Assembly: GCA_017139535.1 (NCBI GenBank)
Contig: WOUO01000010.1
Location: 434,001 to 498,000 of the forward strand
Length of the DNA: 64,000 nucleotides
Direction: 5' to 3'
Origin: Trichocladium uniseriatum
Lineage: Eukaryota; Ascomycota; Sordariomycetes; Sordariales; Chaetomiaceae
Position numbers and translations under genes: made by a program. Below, piece after piece: positions 12,617-22,884 of the stretch; positions within the stretch are counted from its first letter, which is position 1; each line of letters starts with the position of its first letter. Below the pieces are notes generated by a model, which did no database searches, was not told the DNA's origin, and saw only the letters and a list, made by a program, of their open reading frames with translations.

Positions 12617-13629
12617 TTTGCAACCAGGGAAAACTTCCTTTCTTATTCTAGACTAACTGACTTCATATTTTTTATTCTAGATTAAACCTCATTAAGTAGC
12701 TCAAGTCGCGCGGTTGCAACACAGCTCTCTGCTTTTAACCCCGCTCTGGCGGGTCGCGCGACAAAAGCGGCGAGTGCTCACCCTGGCTCACCCGGCTCAC
12801 CCCATGCGCGCGAGAGTGCCATATTCCTACGCCCCTGCAGCTCGTGAAGGAGCAAACAGGCTCTTAGCCTGCCAAGGCAGGCTGGCCGGCTTGCACTTGC
12901 GACGGGCACGTTCTCTGTCAGCCCTCCCCGATCGGAACCAGTTCAAACGCTGGAGCGGGGCTTGACGCCCTTTCTGCAACTCTTTCTTCCCCCTTCCCCC
13001 CGCAACCGTAGATGATGGATGATGACACACTTGACGAGCATCCCATCCAGCCAAGTATCCTGCTGCAGACGCGAGGGCTCCAATGAATCTATCGGGAGGA
13101 TCATCTAGCACCGTTAACCAGACATCTGCGCCTTCAGACGTTGAAACTCCCGCACGCCGCAGTCGCTGACCATCGTGTTGGCGTCTTCCAGCGCTGCCCA
13201 GCACGTTCTGGCTGTGCAATGGAGGGACGAACCTTGGCTCATACATCGCATCCAAAAAGGCTCCGGAGCAATTGACACCGAGACTTCCGGAGTGCTCTTC
13301 CCACCACTTTTCCCGACTCTCGAATCCAGAGCCTCTCGTCCACGAAACAGCGCACGCCCTGTGACCGCCGTCAAACACTACGACCTCCTCCATGAACCGC
13401 AATTCATGTCGAGCACCTCTCATACACTGTCGAGCCCCAGCTACAGCCAGCGGTCTATCAGGTCCCACGCGCATGAGCAGCCTGTGGGAACGTCGGAAAG
13501 AAGACTTGATTGTGGTCTTCATGGCTGGCAAGGACGGGTCAGACACCAACACCGAACAGATAGATAAGAATGCCCTCTTTGCCTTTCTTTTCTCCCTTTC
13601 TGATATTCGGAATAGTAGAAACAGGTCAT
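12617..13629. other. Intergenic between two convergent genes
   Basis: Open frames up to 241 codons exist (12827-13552 minus and a plus frame at 13175-13567), but none has recognisable motifs or splice structure. A small perfect inverted repeat, agcctgcc-aa-ggcaggct, lies near 12866-12883. The region is a 3' spacer, possibly with old repeat debris. Confidence 0.4.
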
Positions 13630-15506
13630 TTAAACCTTTTCCATAGTAAATGACCCATAATACAAAATTTCGAGTTTTTCCTTATATCCAGTTTGGTTAA
13701 TCGACCTTGATTCTTCTCCACAGCCGGGAGTCTGGGTCATCCGATGGAATGTATGAGCCCGCAGCAGCCACACTAGTTCTCCGTCAGTATTACAACGACA
13801 ATTTTGGGATATGGGAAGACATTAATACTTGAAAGGAATGCGGCCAGGTACATGAACCCTACAAATAGCTGTACTCCGAGGTAGGCGTTGGTACCTTCCG
13901 TTTTCAAGGATACCGCAATCGGTTCGGCGAATGTTGTAGGCAATACGAGCACGATCCAAAAGATCGATAAAGCTTATGAAGCAGGTCAGACGTCTCCTCG
14001 GTAAAAAGGCAGATCCGCGATGCTCACCAGAAGGTAGTGTCTGAAGACCCATAACCTCTGCCGCTACTGGCGCGACTGTTGTCCACATGCTGCTAGCGAA
14101 AGCGCCAAAGAGTGTATAAACTATTGTACCAGCAAATGATTTGCCGGCCAGAGTCCAGATTAGTACCGTGGAAATACTTGCAACCAAAGTGCTAATGCCG
14201 GCAACGCTGAGTCTGCCAAAGCGGTCGCTGGCTAAGCCGATAAGCGGTCGCCCGATTGCTTGGGACACTATTGTGACGAGTTAGCCGAGAGGATATTCTC
14301 AAGGATGATTGTAAGAACACACAGTTAAATACAGCACTTGCATAGGAGCCCTGCTGGGAGGTAAAACCCATGGTTTGTGCAAAGTCGGACATTGAGAAGA
14401 TGGTAATTCCGAAGCCAAACTGAGAGAAAAAGCCCCAGGCAAGGAAGAGACAGAATTCAGTCCTTTTGAAAAGACCCGTGTTGAAACCCCTGTGAACTGA
14501 ACCAAGAGCGCGGTTACGATCTCGGAGGAATAGCGTGGCTAACCCATTGACTGCGAACGATACGAACGCAAGAATGCGAAATGCCCACGACACTCCTAAG
14601 GAATCAATCATGCGCTGTATGCTCAAAGAGTAGATCAAACCGCCAGTGCCAGAGCCCACTGTAGTCAAAGCTACAGCAAACGAACGTCGGGCAACGAACC
14701 ATTGCGGAACAATACTGACGGTGATGTTGACAATCAAGCCCACACCCACTCCAAACAGTAGACCCTGGGCTAGGACCAGATGCCATATCTTGGTGCTCAA
14801 CGAAGCTGCGATAAGTCCAGCCCTTGTGTATAATTTAGCATAGGCTATTATGTTTCCGCGGCACATGACTCACGCTTGAAGAAAGACTCCGATCATGACA
14901 GTAGGTCTGGTGCCAATCCAAGGACTCAAACGAGTAACAAGCGGAGCAACAAGAAGAGCTAATAATCAGCGGTCGGCTACTTCAACAAAGATCGCTAATG
15001 ATTCCTAGTACTTACCAATAGAAAACGACAAACCCGCTACAAATGCCAGAGTCAAGGGGTCTGGATTCTCAAATACCCCTGAGTGTAGATAATACGCCAG
15101 GAAGATGGAATAAGACTACATATGTCAGCGCCAACTCATGAAACAAAGCCTGGATATCAGCACTCACCCCAATCAAACCCCAGGTGTGGGCATTAATTAA
15201 AAACACCAAAACCACGACAACCCTATTTGCAGGTTCATCAGCAGCAGAAACCAGTGTATCTAGGGGTTGGGGGGGACATTACCATCCATATCTCGGTTCT
15301 TCAGTCTTCCGATCCTCGACTGGCGGAGAACCAGTGTTTTGAATGCGTGTATTCATTAATTCATGCCCTAGCTGAGTCTCGTCTCGACCTGTTGAATGGG
15401 CCCGGGGGATGGTCGATAGTTGGCTCTGACGCCCAGCTTGATTGGAGCGTTGTCCGGCGGCCATCGTGTCAGTGTCTGATTGCGAGGGAAGTTCCGGCTT
15501 GTGCAT
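13630..15506 (-). CDS. MFS transporter, monocarboxylate-transporter-like
   Basis: Eight exons (15506-15283, 15222-15168, 15115-15016, 14958-14874, 14822-14323, 14267-14028, 13972-13829, 13772-13630) join to 496 residues. A polar N-tail leads into RYGWVVVVLVFLINAHTWG, the family's TM1. Later signatures are VAGLSFSI, PQWFVARRSFAVALTTVGSG, GGLIYS, RDRNR and RPLIGLASDRFGR. About twelve membrane segments are predicted. Fungal MCT-like proteins sit in the plasma membrane and carry monocarboxylates, riboflavin or unknown small molecules. The last exon is least certain: after SMWLLRA the chosen frame looks less natural than a neighbouring frame ending SYIPSDDPDSRLWRRIKVD, so a small indel or other splice is possible. 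Position next to the UGT80 and GH78 genes may be functional. Confidence 0.8.
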
Positions 15507-16469
15507 AACAAGATGGGAAGACAGGAAGGTTACACAATTTGGAGGAAGTTTAAGAACGATGCTTATTCTAGAATAATCTGGATAGACATAGATTAAAAAT
15601 CAACTACGTATGACTGACAAATGCACGCATGTTCGAGACTCGAGCTCAACTCCACCACTTCAAGGACAGGGCTAGCCTAGATTTACTCGGAGGCGACACA
15701 GTTGCAAAATTAGTATTGCCGCCGGTTCGGCCTTCATTATCAGTCATTGGGGGCCCACAAATGCCTTCGGGCTCGATCAGGTTTGTGGGTCGAGCTCTAA
15801 CAGATTTTCTTCGAGAATAAAGAATGACCTAATACGAGACATCGCTTGCGGCAAAACCTGGTACGAGCAGGTAGTGTGTATCTTTTTATGTGCTGGCCCC
15901 GGGCAATACAGTAATATTTTCAATCGTTGCACAGTGCGCGCCAACGCCCTATACTCGACCGCGCGTCGTTGAACGGGTCCTAGAGAGTTTAGACATTGGC
16001 AGACAACTGGAGAAACAATACCCCGATCCCAGACCGATTTATACTCTCGTGTGTCTGCCCGCAGGTTCTAGCTCTCTAGCGCAGGGTTCATGCATATTGA
16101 TGTCCATTACTGACCTCCACTTGCGACCGTTGTTGATACATGGAGTCCATGAAACTCAAGCCTTGCTGTGAAATCTCTGCTAAATAAATGGAGTGGCTGT
16201 GGATATTGATCGAGTAATGCATCCCTACATGAGACAATGCTGCTGATAAATGTAACTAGAAAGAAAGCATCAGAATGCAAGCATCAATGACAAATCCAGT
16301 CTTTATTGTGGATTGTGAAAAGCCTGCGGTATCTGAGTGTTGGAGGTTATATACATCAAATCTTACAAAGTCCAAAGAGATACCTTCTCAGCTCGCTTCA
16401 CATTCACATTCCCACAGCCACCCTATAAGTCCCTTCTTCAGGCACTCAATCACCAGGTTATCCGCCATC
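15507..16469. other. Intergenic, no gene seen
   Basis: It separates the start of the MFS gene from the start of the beta-lactamase-fold gene and should contain both promoters. Only short frames without resemblance to known families are present. Confidence 0.5.
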
Positions 16470-17300
16470 ATGTCGCCAACAAACTTCAACAGCACCGTTT
16501 CCATCACCCATATCACCACTGCGACATCGATTATCCACGTCGACGGTGTCAACTTCATCACAGACCCTGTCTTCGACGATGGCCCGGCCGAGTAGGATAT
16601 CACTTCGATCATGCCCAAGGGAACAGAAAGAACGGTTCTCAAGTTTGAGGAGGGCCCGGCTTTAGGGCTCCACCAGCTACCCATCATCGACGCAGTCTTG
16701 CTAAGCCATGAAGATCATATCGATAACCTCGATGCGAGTGGCCGCAAATTGCTCGATGGCCGTCGGGTAATTACGACCCCGGATGGAGCCAAGAATCTTG
16801 CCCCGAGGCCTGGCGTAGCTGCCATCAAGCCATGGGAGACTCTGAAGATCACCCTCAACGGCATCGAGTGGGAAATCACTGGTGTTCCCTGCGTTCACAT
16901 GCCTGGCGGCGAGGTCACCGGCTTCATTTTACGCAACGAGCGATTCGGCACCAGCTCCAACGGCCTGCCCAACGCAATCTACTTTACTGGCGACACTATC
17001 CGGCTGCCCGAGCATTCGGAGATCGGAAAGCGATTCCATATCGTGGTTGCTCTGATGAATCTTGGAGATGCGAGGTTCCCTGTGGCCGGCCGAGACGAAC
17101 CGCTGCAAATCACCATGGGTGGCGAGGACGCCGCAAAGCTCTTCCGTGAACTAGACGCGGATGTTTTGGTGCCTATTCATTACGAGTCGTGGCATCACTT
17201 CACTCAGAACGGCTCCGGCCTCAAGAAGGCTTTTGAGTCTGAGGGCATCATGGACAAGGTGTGCTGGTTGACTCCTGGAGAGGCAAAGAAAATCATGTAG
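16470..17300 (+). pseudogene. Metallo-beta-lactamase fold hydrolase (UlaG-like) with in-frame TAG
   Basis: The ATG at 16470 starts ITHITTATSIIHVDGVNFITDP, the usual N-terminus of this fungal family. At codon 42 (16593-16595) a TAG interrupts FDDGPAE-stop-DITSIMPKG. The same frame then continues to a TAG at 17298-17300 through LLSHEDHIDNLD (metal ligands), PDGAKNLAPRPG, MPGGEVTGFI, YFTGDTIRL and a final histidine-rich HYESWHHF. With the stop read as tyrosine the product would be 276 residues, normal for the family. The nearest internal start (16611) would lose the first beta strands, so a protein from it is unlikely to fold well. Premature stop, readthrough or sequencing error cannot be separated here. 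The family holds zinc hydrolases or lactonases; the substrate is unknown. Confidence 0.75.
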
Positions 17301-18087
17301 AACATGAATGTTTGTAGCAAAAGCAATGGTTTTGTAGTGAGCAATAGATAGTGGCTGGAAATGGTCAATTAAATTCATCTCTGAGTTATACTTGAATGCT
17401 GCCTCACAATCTCACATCGTCTTCGCACCTTTGTTCCGTTATGAATCTATCTTTGACCTGGTGAGCTGGGCATTAACTACATATACAACATCCAGAGAAT
17501 GACAACGTCATCTGATTCATCTGCTGCGTATTAGATGAGGCCTGGAGATATATGCGTAAATGTTCATCGCTTCCGTCATAACTATCTGTTTCTGAGGCTG
17601 TGTGTAAGTCCCCATACAGTTCACAACGTTATCGGGATGTACAACGGTTCTTGGTCGCATCCATCATTTACAGGGGTACAGGGTGATGTGCTCGTTGCAG
17701 GAACTTTGAAGCAACTAGAGGCTTGGCGGTTTATTTTGCCAGAAGCGGTTAGCCGTAGGCGCGATTACGCGTGTGGACGACAAACCTGCCAAGGGCAAAT
17801 ATCATCAATTGCTGAGAATCCTAGGCCATGAAAGTGCTCCGCTAGCCCGGAGACCTTGATCATCAATAACGTTTACCCGACTGGTTTCTCATTGCATCGT
17901 TGATTTGTCACCATCGATTACTGAGTACCAATTTATTAGTCACCGCGTCCAGCTTGTGAGGGGTTGTTATTCTTAAATACCCTCGTCGTCTTGCAGCAAC
18001 AGCCGATAAACAGGGCAGTCGGCACTCTCATCCTCAGATAACTGCCTCATCTTATCCTATCTTATCACTCTATAAACCGCTCTCAGT
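17301..18087. other. Intergenic, no gene seen
   Basis: This is the 3' flank of the beta-lactamase-fold gene and the promoter of the isochorismatase gene. Short frames only. Confidence 0.5.
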
Positions 18088-18717
18088 ATGGCTGCAGCAA
18101 AGTCCTTTCGTGACCTTCTTGGCGTTCCGCCCTCCGCAGCTAGCCCTTCCAACAGCACTCTCATCATCATCGACGCTCAGAATGAGTACGCTGAGGGGAA
18201 GCTCCAGGTCGCCAACGTTGCCGAGTCTCGCAAAGCAATCGCCTCACTGCTGGAAAAGTACCGATCGTCGAAGGGCAGCATCGTGCACGTTGTTCATGTC
18301 ACACCGGAGGGCGCGCCTGTCTTCACTCCTGGTACCAAATTAGCCCGGGAGTTCGACGAGCTTACCCCCAAGGACGGCGAGAAGATAATTCAGAAACACC
18401 ATCCTGGTTCTTTCACCGGAACAGATCTTCAGGAGACTTTGGATAAGGCTGGCAACAAAAAGATCGTGCTCACGGGCTACATGGTAAGTTAGGTCTACCA
18501 TGTCGAAAGACCGAGGCTAACGTTGAACAAGGCGCACGTTTGTGTCTCAACCACTGCACGGCAAGGCGCTGAACGCGGATTTGATGTTTTGGTCGCAGAA
18601 GACGCTGTTGGTGACCGAGATATCCCTGGAGTTGATGCCGCGCAGTTGGTAAAGGTCGCACTGAGCGAGATTGGTGATGCATTTGGAACTATCATTCATA
18701 GCAGCAGTATTGCTTAG
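18088..18717 (+). CDS. Isochorismatase-family cysteine hydrolase
   Basis: Exons 18088-18483 and 18532-18717 (48-nt intron) give 193 residues. The family's catalytic triad is visible as Asp29 (LIIIDAQNEY), Lys103 (IIQKHHPGSFTGTDL) and Cys136 (AHVCVSTTARQGAERG). The conserved EDAVGDRDIPG loop follows, and the C-terminus (GTIIHSSSIA) ends where relatives end, so the protein looks complete. These small alpha/beta enzymes hydrolyse amides or vinyl ethers such as nicotinamide, ureidoacrylate or isochorismate; the substrate cannot be told from sequence. The stop TAG is followed without a break, and in the same frame, by part of a second beta-lactamase-fold protein (18718-18954), an odd junction discussed separately. 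Confidence 0.9.
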
Positions 18718-18954
18718 TCGATCTACTTCACCAGAGACACCATCCTTCTGCCCGAATACTATGAAATTGCCAGGAGATTCCATATTGTAGTTGCTGTGAT
18801 GAACTTGGGTGACGCAAGGTTCCCGGTTGGAGGACGTGGTGAGCCACTTCAAATCACCATGGGCGGCGAGGATGCTGCAAAGCTTTTCCATGGCCTCAAG
18901 GCCGGTACTCTAGTCCCCATTCACCACGAGTCGTGGCACCACTTCACCCAGTGA
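18718..18954 (+). pseudogene. C-terminal fragment of a second UlaG-like metallo-beta-lactamase
   Basis: Starting directly after the isochorismatase TAG and in its frame, the sequence encodes IYFTRDTILLPEYYEIARRF, then VMNLGDARFPVGGRGEPLQI, GGEDAAKLF and HHESWHHFTQ, ending at TGA 18952-18954. It is collinear with residues from about 170 to 255 of the gene at 16470-17300 but differs at many positions, so it is a paralog fragment and not a recent copy. The N-terminal two thirds, with the first metal ligands, are absent. It cannot be a working enzyme alone. Confidence 0.85.
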
Positions 18955-19799
18955 GTTCACGGTTGTTCGAGCGGCTCGCCAAGAAGACGGCTTATGTCCT
19001 GCGGAGGAACGCCAGACCTGATATCTTGAAGAAAAATCGGAGGTGGTTCACGATGGAGCAGGCGTGCGGCTGAACATCTCGAGAGCAGGTGAGTGGCGTC
19101 ACGTGTCGCATCAGTCTCTCAGGGCGCGGAAGGGTTGAGCTGAGAGTTAGAAAACTATTTGCGGAAAGTGAGCCAGTGGTCGTCACCGACGCCGAAGACC
19201 TGCTCCCCCGTGATGAGGTACTTCATCCCGTGCTTTCTCCGGACTGGCAGCAACCCTAACCGTCCCCGGGATCAACGCGAGCGTCCCGTGCGGCCTTGCC
19301 CGACACCGATGTGTTGATGCGACTGACAGCCGCATTCCCAGCAACAACGCGCGGACCGAATCGTGCAAGGCGTTCTCAGCTCGTCTTTCCCCCTGCTGCT
19401 TGAGGGCGGGCTGTGCACGTTGGCAGTGCTCGACTGGCTTGCTAGTTTTCGCGGCCTTTTATGTGATGGGCTCGTTGGGGATGGTCTCCACGCCGGGCTT
19501 GGCGGGCTCGGCGGACTCTGTGGAAGAAATGGCGGTATACCTGCCTATCGTCGGTCTTGGGAGGTGAGGGGGAGCTTGGTTGTGAGCGAGACTGCAGTGA
19601 CAGCCTGCAAGGAAGTTCAGCGCATGTTTGAGTTATTAGGCGAGATGCGACGGTTTCTGAAATGTTTACGCTGCGATGCCTAATGTAGGAAGCATGGCCA
19701 CCTACGGATCACCCAACACCAAAAGGGCGGTTGAGGGGCGCTTCTCGCTGACAGAGTTCGCCAGAAATACATGTACATTGCGTAGGCGCTGAGCGGTGT
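18955..19799. other. Intergenic, no gene seen
   Basis: Short frames only (for example 19363-19683 plus), with no family resemblance. Confidence 0.45.
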
Positions 19800-20019
19800 G
19801 TGCTGCAAGGTTATTCAAGCTGGGTCCACGCCGTCGCGTTTTCGCCGGATGGTCAGCTCATTGTGTCGGGCTCTGGCAACAACATGGTCTGGGTATGGGA
19901 CACGGCCACCACTAGGACCGCGCCGCGTGTGCTCCAAGAAACCGCTCTACGAGTTCTCTCTTTTCCCTCTTGTGGTAAACGTCTCGCTACCGATCGTGGA
20001 TAAACTCACCTGGGTATAA
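19800..20019 (+). pseudogene. Orphan WD40 repeat fragment (HET-E/NWD-type)
   Basis: One and a half WD repeats are visible: SSWVHAVAFSPDGQLIVSGS followed by WVWDTATT, then a second incomplete unit LRVLSFPSCGKRLATD before a stop. The first unit matches the highly regular WD40 repeats of fungal NACHT/NWD proteins such as HET-E. No NACHT domain or further repeats lie nearby, so it is a leftover of a larger array. Confidence 0.65.
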
Positions 20020-20281
20020 AGCAGGAATATGTCGCGAGGTTTCCAAACCTGCCTTACGAGTTTAATCTCAACCAGTCTCGCATCTTTGACTAGACCCGCA
20101 CCAGGCCTGCTAGAACTTTGCCTCTTCGCCCTTCGTCTCCCTCACCCCCGCCGCCTTCACCATGGTCAGCCAAAACTCCCAGAGGACTCATGCCCAACCC
20201 ACTCGACCTGCCGATCCTGCTCGCAGCTTCAACGAACGCAGCCATGGAATTATGAAAAAAACACACACCCTCACAACGGCC

Positions 20282-21602
20282 TTATCTGGCTTTGTGGTCG
20301 AGGTCGCCCTCCTTCTTAAAACCCCCTATGTTGAGTTTACGTGCGAGTCCGAGGACGATATGCTCCGCAATGTTGTAAAGGAGCGCTGGGAGCTTTCGGC
20401 CTCGAATTTCCCCTTGCTCGGGAATTGAAGCCGCACGTTGCCGCTTACCGTGCGCGGCCGCGCTGTCAGACCTGCGTGGTGGTCGGATCTCCAGTCGAGG
20501 CCTCTCCTCCCCAACCTTCACCCAGTCAAATTTGCCATCGTCGACCTCCCCAGCGCCTTTGAGCACCCGCGAAAGAAGATTCTGCAGGTATCCGTAGTCC
20601 GGCTCATCGTCAAAACCCAAGTGACGAACATACCGAAGACATTGAGCAAACTCCATCGGAAAGCCAGTATATAAATCCTCGATCGTTGTCTCTTGCTTCT
20701 TTTCTCTGATTCGCTTGTGCATCATCTCGTTCGTAGGCGCTTTTATCTTTTGTCACGGTAAACTTCCCCTCCGTAGGAAATCCAGGTATATATATCATGG
20801 AGCCCCCGAGGTTATCTCGCTGCGATTGCTCCTGCTTAAGATGGGTGTTGATACTCATATACCTTTCAGTACCTACGGGCGACTTGTCTTCGCGGTAGGG
20901 GATGTGTACCTGGGTTTTCGGGTCCTTGTAGCGTTTGGCTATGCTAAAATCGATAATGTGTACCTTGTTGGTAGCTGGCGTTCCTGGCCTCCCGAGTACG
21001 AAATTGTCGGGCTTGAGATCTCGGTGCACAAAGCCTTTCGCGTGAACAAGTTTCACCACACCTAGCTAAAGATGTACGTTAAACGTCGAGTATTTTAGGA
21101 TTCGACATGTATACATACCATACGCTTGGCTAACATGGCCACTGTCTCGAGTGTAAACCTCCGCTCGTGTTCTGCAAAGATGCTCTCCAGAGACGATCCA
21201 AGAAGATCCACCACAAGGACGTTATGAAGGCGTGAGGGGCCGAAATAATGGATGCGCGGAATGCCGTCTACTTTAGTTTCCCTGCGGTTAGTGAGCATTA
21301 GGTAAGTGCGATACTCGTCTCCTAGCTAAGGGGTTTTGTATCTCCTTGGTTCCTAGTTTCAGGGTAAGTCTCTGCGATATTGTTAGTCGAGGTACGCTAC
21401 GTACAAACTTGATAGCCACTTGTAGCCGGCTATCCCTCGAGAGTTTCTCGCCCTCGAAAACGACTCTGAACGACCCTTGACCTATCTGCATCCCGATGTG
21501 GTACTCGTCGTCGCCTAGAGACTCCACATTGCCTCTATCATCAGAGTGAGCGGTATCCTCGGCGTCCAGAGATGGCGCCGGAGCAGCGGCCTCGTCAGGC
21601 AT
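20282..21602 (-). pseudogene. Casein kinase 1-like protein kinase, disabled
   Basis: Three exons are recognisable. Exon 21602-21405 has an acidic N-tail, then IGQGSFRVVFEGEKL and the VAIKF lysine strand. Exon 21352-21119 has RIHYFGPSRLHNVLVVDLLG. The third, from 21065, has VHRDLKPDNFVLG, the DFG-equivalent HIIDFSIAKRY, and GTERYMSINTHL, all CK1 hallmarks. Two lesions disable it. A TAG at 21326-21328 replaces the expected glutamine (a CAG to TAG change in CpA context). A frame break follows near 20725-20735, after which MMHKRIREKKQETTIEDL resumes in another frame and runs to 20282. The region between RDNLG and KSAYE also looks shortened. CK1 kinases act in many signalling roles; this copy should be inactive. 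Confidence 0.8.
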
Positions 21603-22005
21603 GTCGTATAGAGAAGCGACTTGAAGCCCACGTCCAGGACGCGCGGAGGTGGGAAGTGGAGAGTACCTAAGCGGGGGAGTGAAAGGAGGACGAGAAATGA
21701 GAAACTGGTGCAACATATGACCGAAGGCCGGACGGGAAATGACCTGGGACGAACCAGTTCCGCGTAGGCCACTTTGTAACATGGGTAGATCATCGTGACT
21801 CCGCCGAGCAAATACACTGTTCCAAAACGTCTCGTGCCGCCTTTCTCAGCGCATTCAGTTTCCAACCTTTGTTTTTTTTTTAACAGCCCTTGTTCATTGC
21901 CGCTAATGCAAGTTGTGCGATACACCATCGGAAGTCCATCCCCAAGTTGCCGGCGTTCTCGGGGATTGAGTGGGAAGGGGGATCCATGTTATCGCGCTTT
22001 GCATT

Positions 22006-22175
22006 CATTTAGTGTAGGCCATAGCGGTCCCCACCCGGGAAATTTTCAGCTGTTGGACGGCAAGCTGATGCTACTGGACTTGGAGCATGTCGAGTTTGAC
22101 ATGCCGGCTGAAGAACAGGATCTCTTCTTGAAGCTGAACATCGGGAACGTGGTTGAAAGATACCGCTGGTTGTAA
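22006..22175 (+). pseudogene. Kinase-fold C-lobe scrap
   Basis: The segment GPHPGNFQLLDGKLMLLDLEH resembles the catalytic-loop/metal-loop pair of fungal aminoglycoside-phosphotransferase or kinase-fold proteins (H-x-D/P-x-x-x-N followed by LxDLE). It ends at a stop after about 40 more residues, and the upstream N-lobe is not found in any frame. The call rests on one motif. Confidence 0.3.
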
Positions 22176-22322
22176 GCTGGATTTAGAGCTCAAGGCCTGT
22201 TGGTGGCCACTTGAATATTCAACACGCTACCGTCATATCCCACATTCTTCAAGCCCTCTTCCCCCAAACGCTGGCACAAACACCGCCCGCAACAGTTCCC
22301 GTGGAGCTCGTTCCCACACCAT

Positions 22323-22870
22323 TTGGCCATCATCCACTTCAGGAATTGCTCTAGAACACAATCTATCCTGTTCGCACCGACTTGGCCTCGGCATAGGGAA
22401 CGCACGAAGGACGAGCCCAAGCCGACTTCAACTTCAAGCGGGGCGAGATACACGCCAGCGAATGACGAGAAGATCTGTCAGCTGAAGGAGCAAGGACGCT
22501 CTTGGATCAAGATCGCCAAGCATTTCCCCGGGCGTAGCGCGGGGGCCATTAAGGTGAGGTGTCACACCAAGCTCAAGACGACCAACCCCTCTCGGCGCGG
22601 ACAGCGCAATTGTGTGATTCCCCCGGCACACCTTCAGTAGTAGACAACGGTACAGCGAGGAAGAGTGGGAAGTGGAGGGAATATGTGGCGATAGGAGGCA
22701 TGGCAGCGGCCTGGAACTGCTTGTGAAGTGGAAAGGTTGGAGAGGAGACATGGGAGCCTACGACTCGGCCGGCCCGACTTGATAGACACCTTCACGAGCT
22801 ACTATGCCGCCTCAACTGTGGTCGCCAACACGTCGCGGAGACCGTGCTTCGCATGCTGGTATTGTGTTAA
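22323..22870 (+). pseudogene. Myb/SANT-like plus chromodomain protein, frameshifted
   Basis: From 22443 a Myb-like domain reads YTPANDEKICQLKEQGRSW followed by IAKHFPGRSAGAIKVRC, a motif common in fungal SANT proteins. The frame ends with two TAG codons at about 22638-22643. In another frame from 22651 a chromodomain follows: YSEEEWEVEGICGDRRHG, then LELLVKWKGW. After a second frame change EETWEP completes the domain, and the frame stops at 22868-22870. Intact relatives combine SANT and chromo domains in one protein. Two frame breaks within 100 bases, with no clear intron, indicate a decayed gene. Its role would have been chromatin binding, but it is probably not functional. Confidence 0.65.
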
Positions 22871-22884
22871 ATATCAGAGTAGCT

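Noticed and set aside
12827..13552. 241-codon minus-strand frame between UGT80 and MFS
   Set aside because: Composition is not protein-like and overlapping frames on both strands are equally open.
16593..21328. Idea that TAG is recoded as an amino acid, because several broken genes here are interrupted by TAG
   Set aside because: Intact genes also end in TAG (SQR, the SET gene, isochorismatase), and two of the interruptions (21326 and 56770) are simple CAG-to-TAG changes in genes with other damage.
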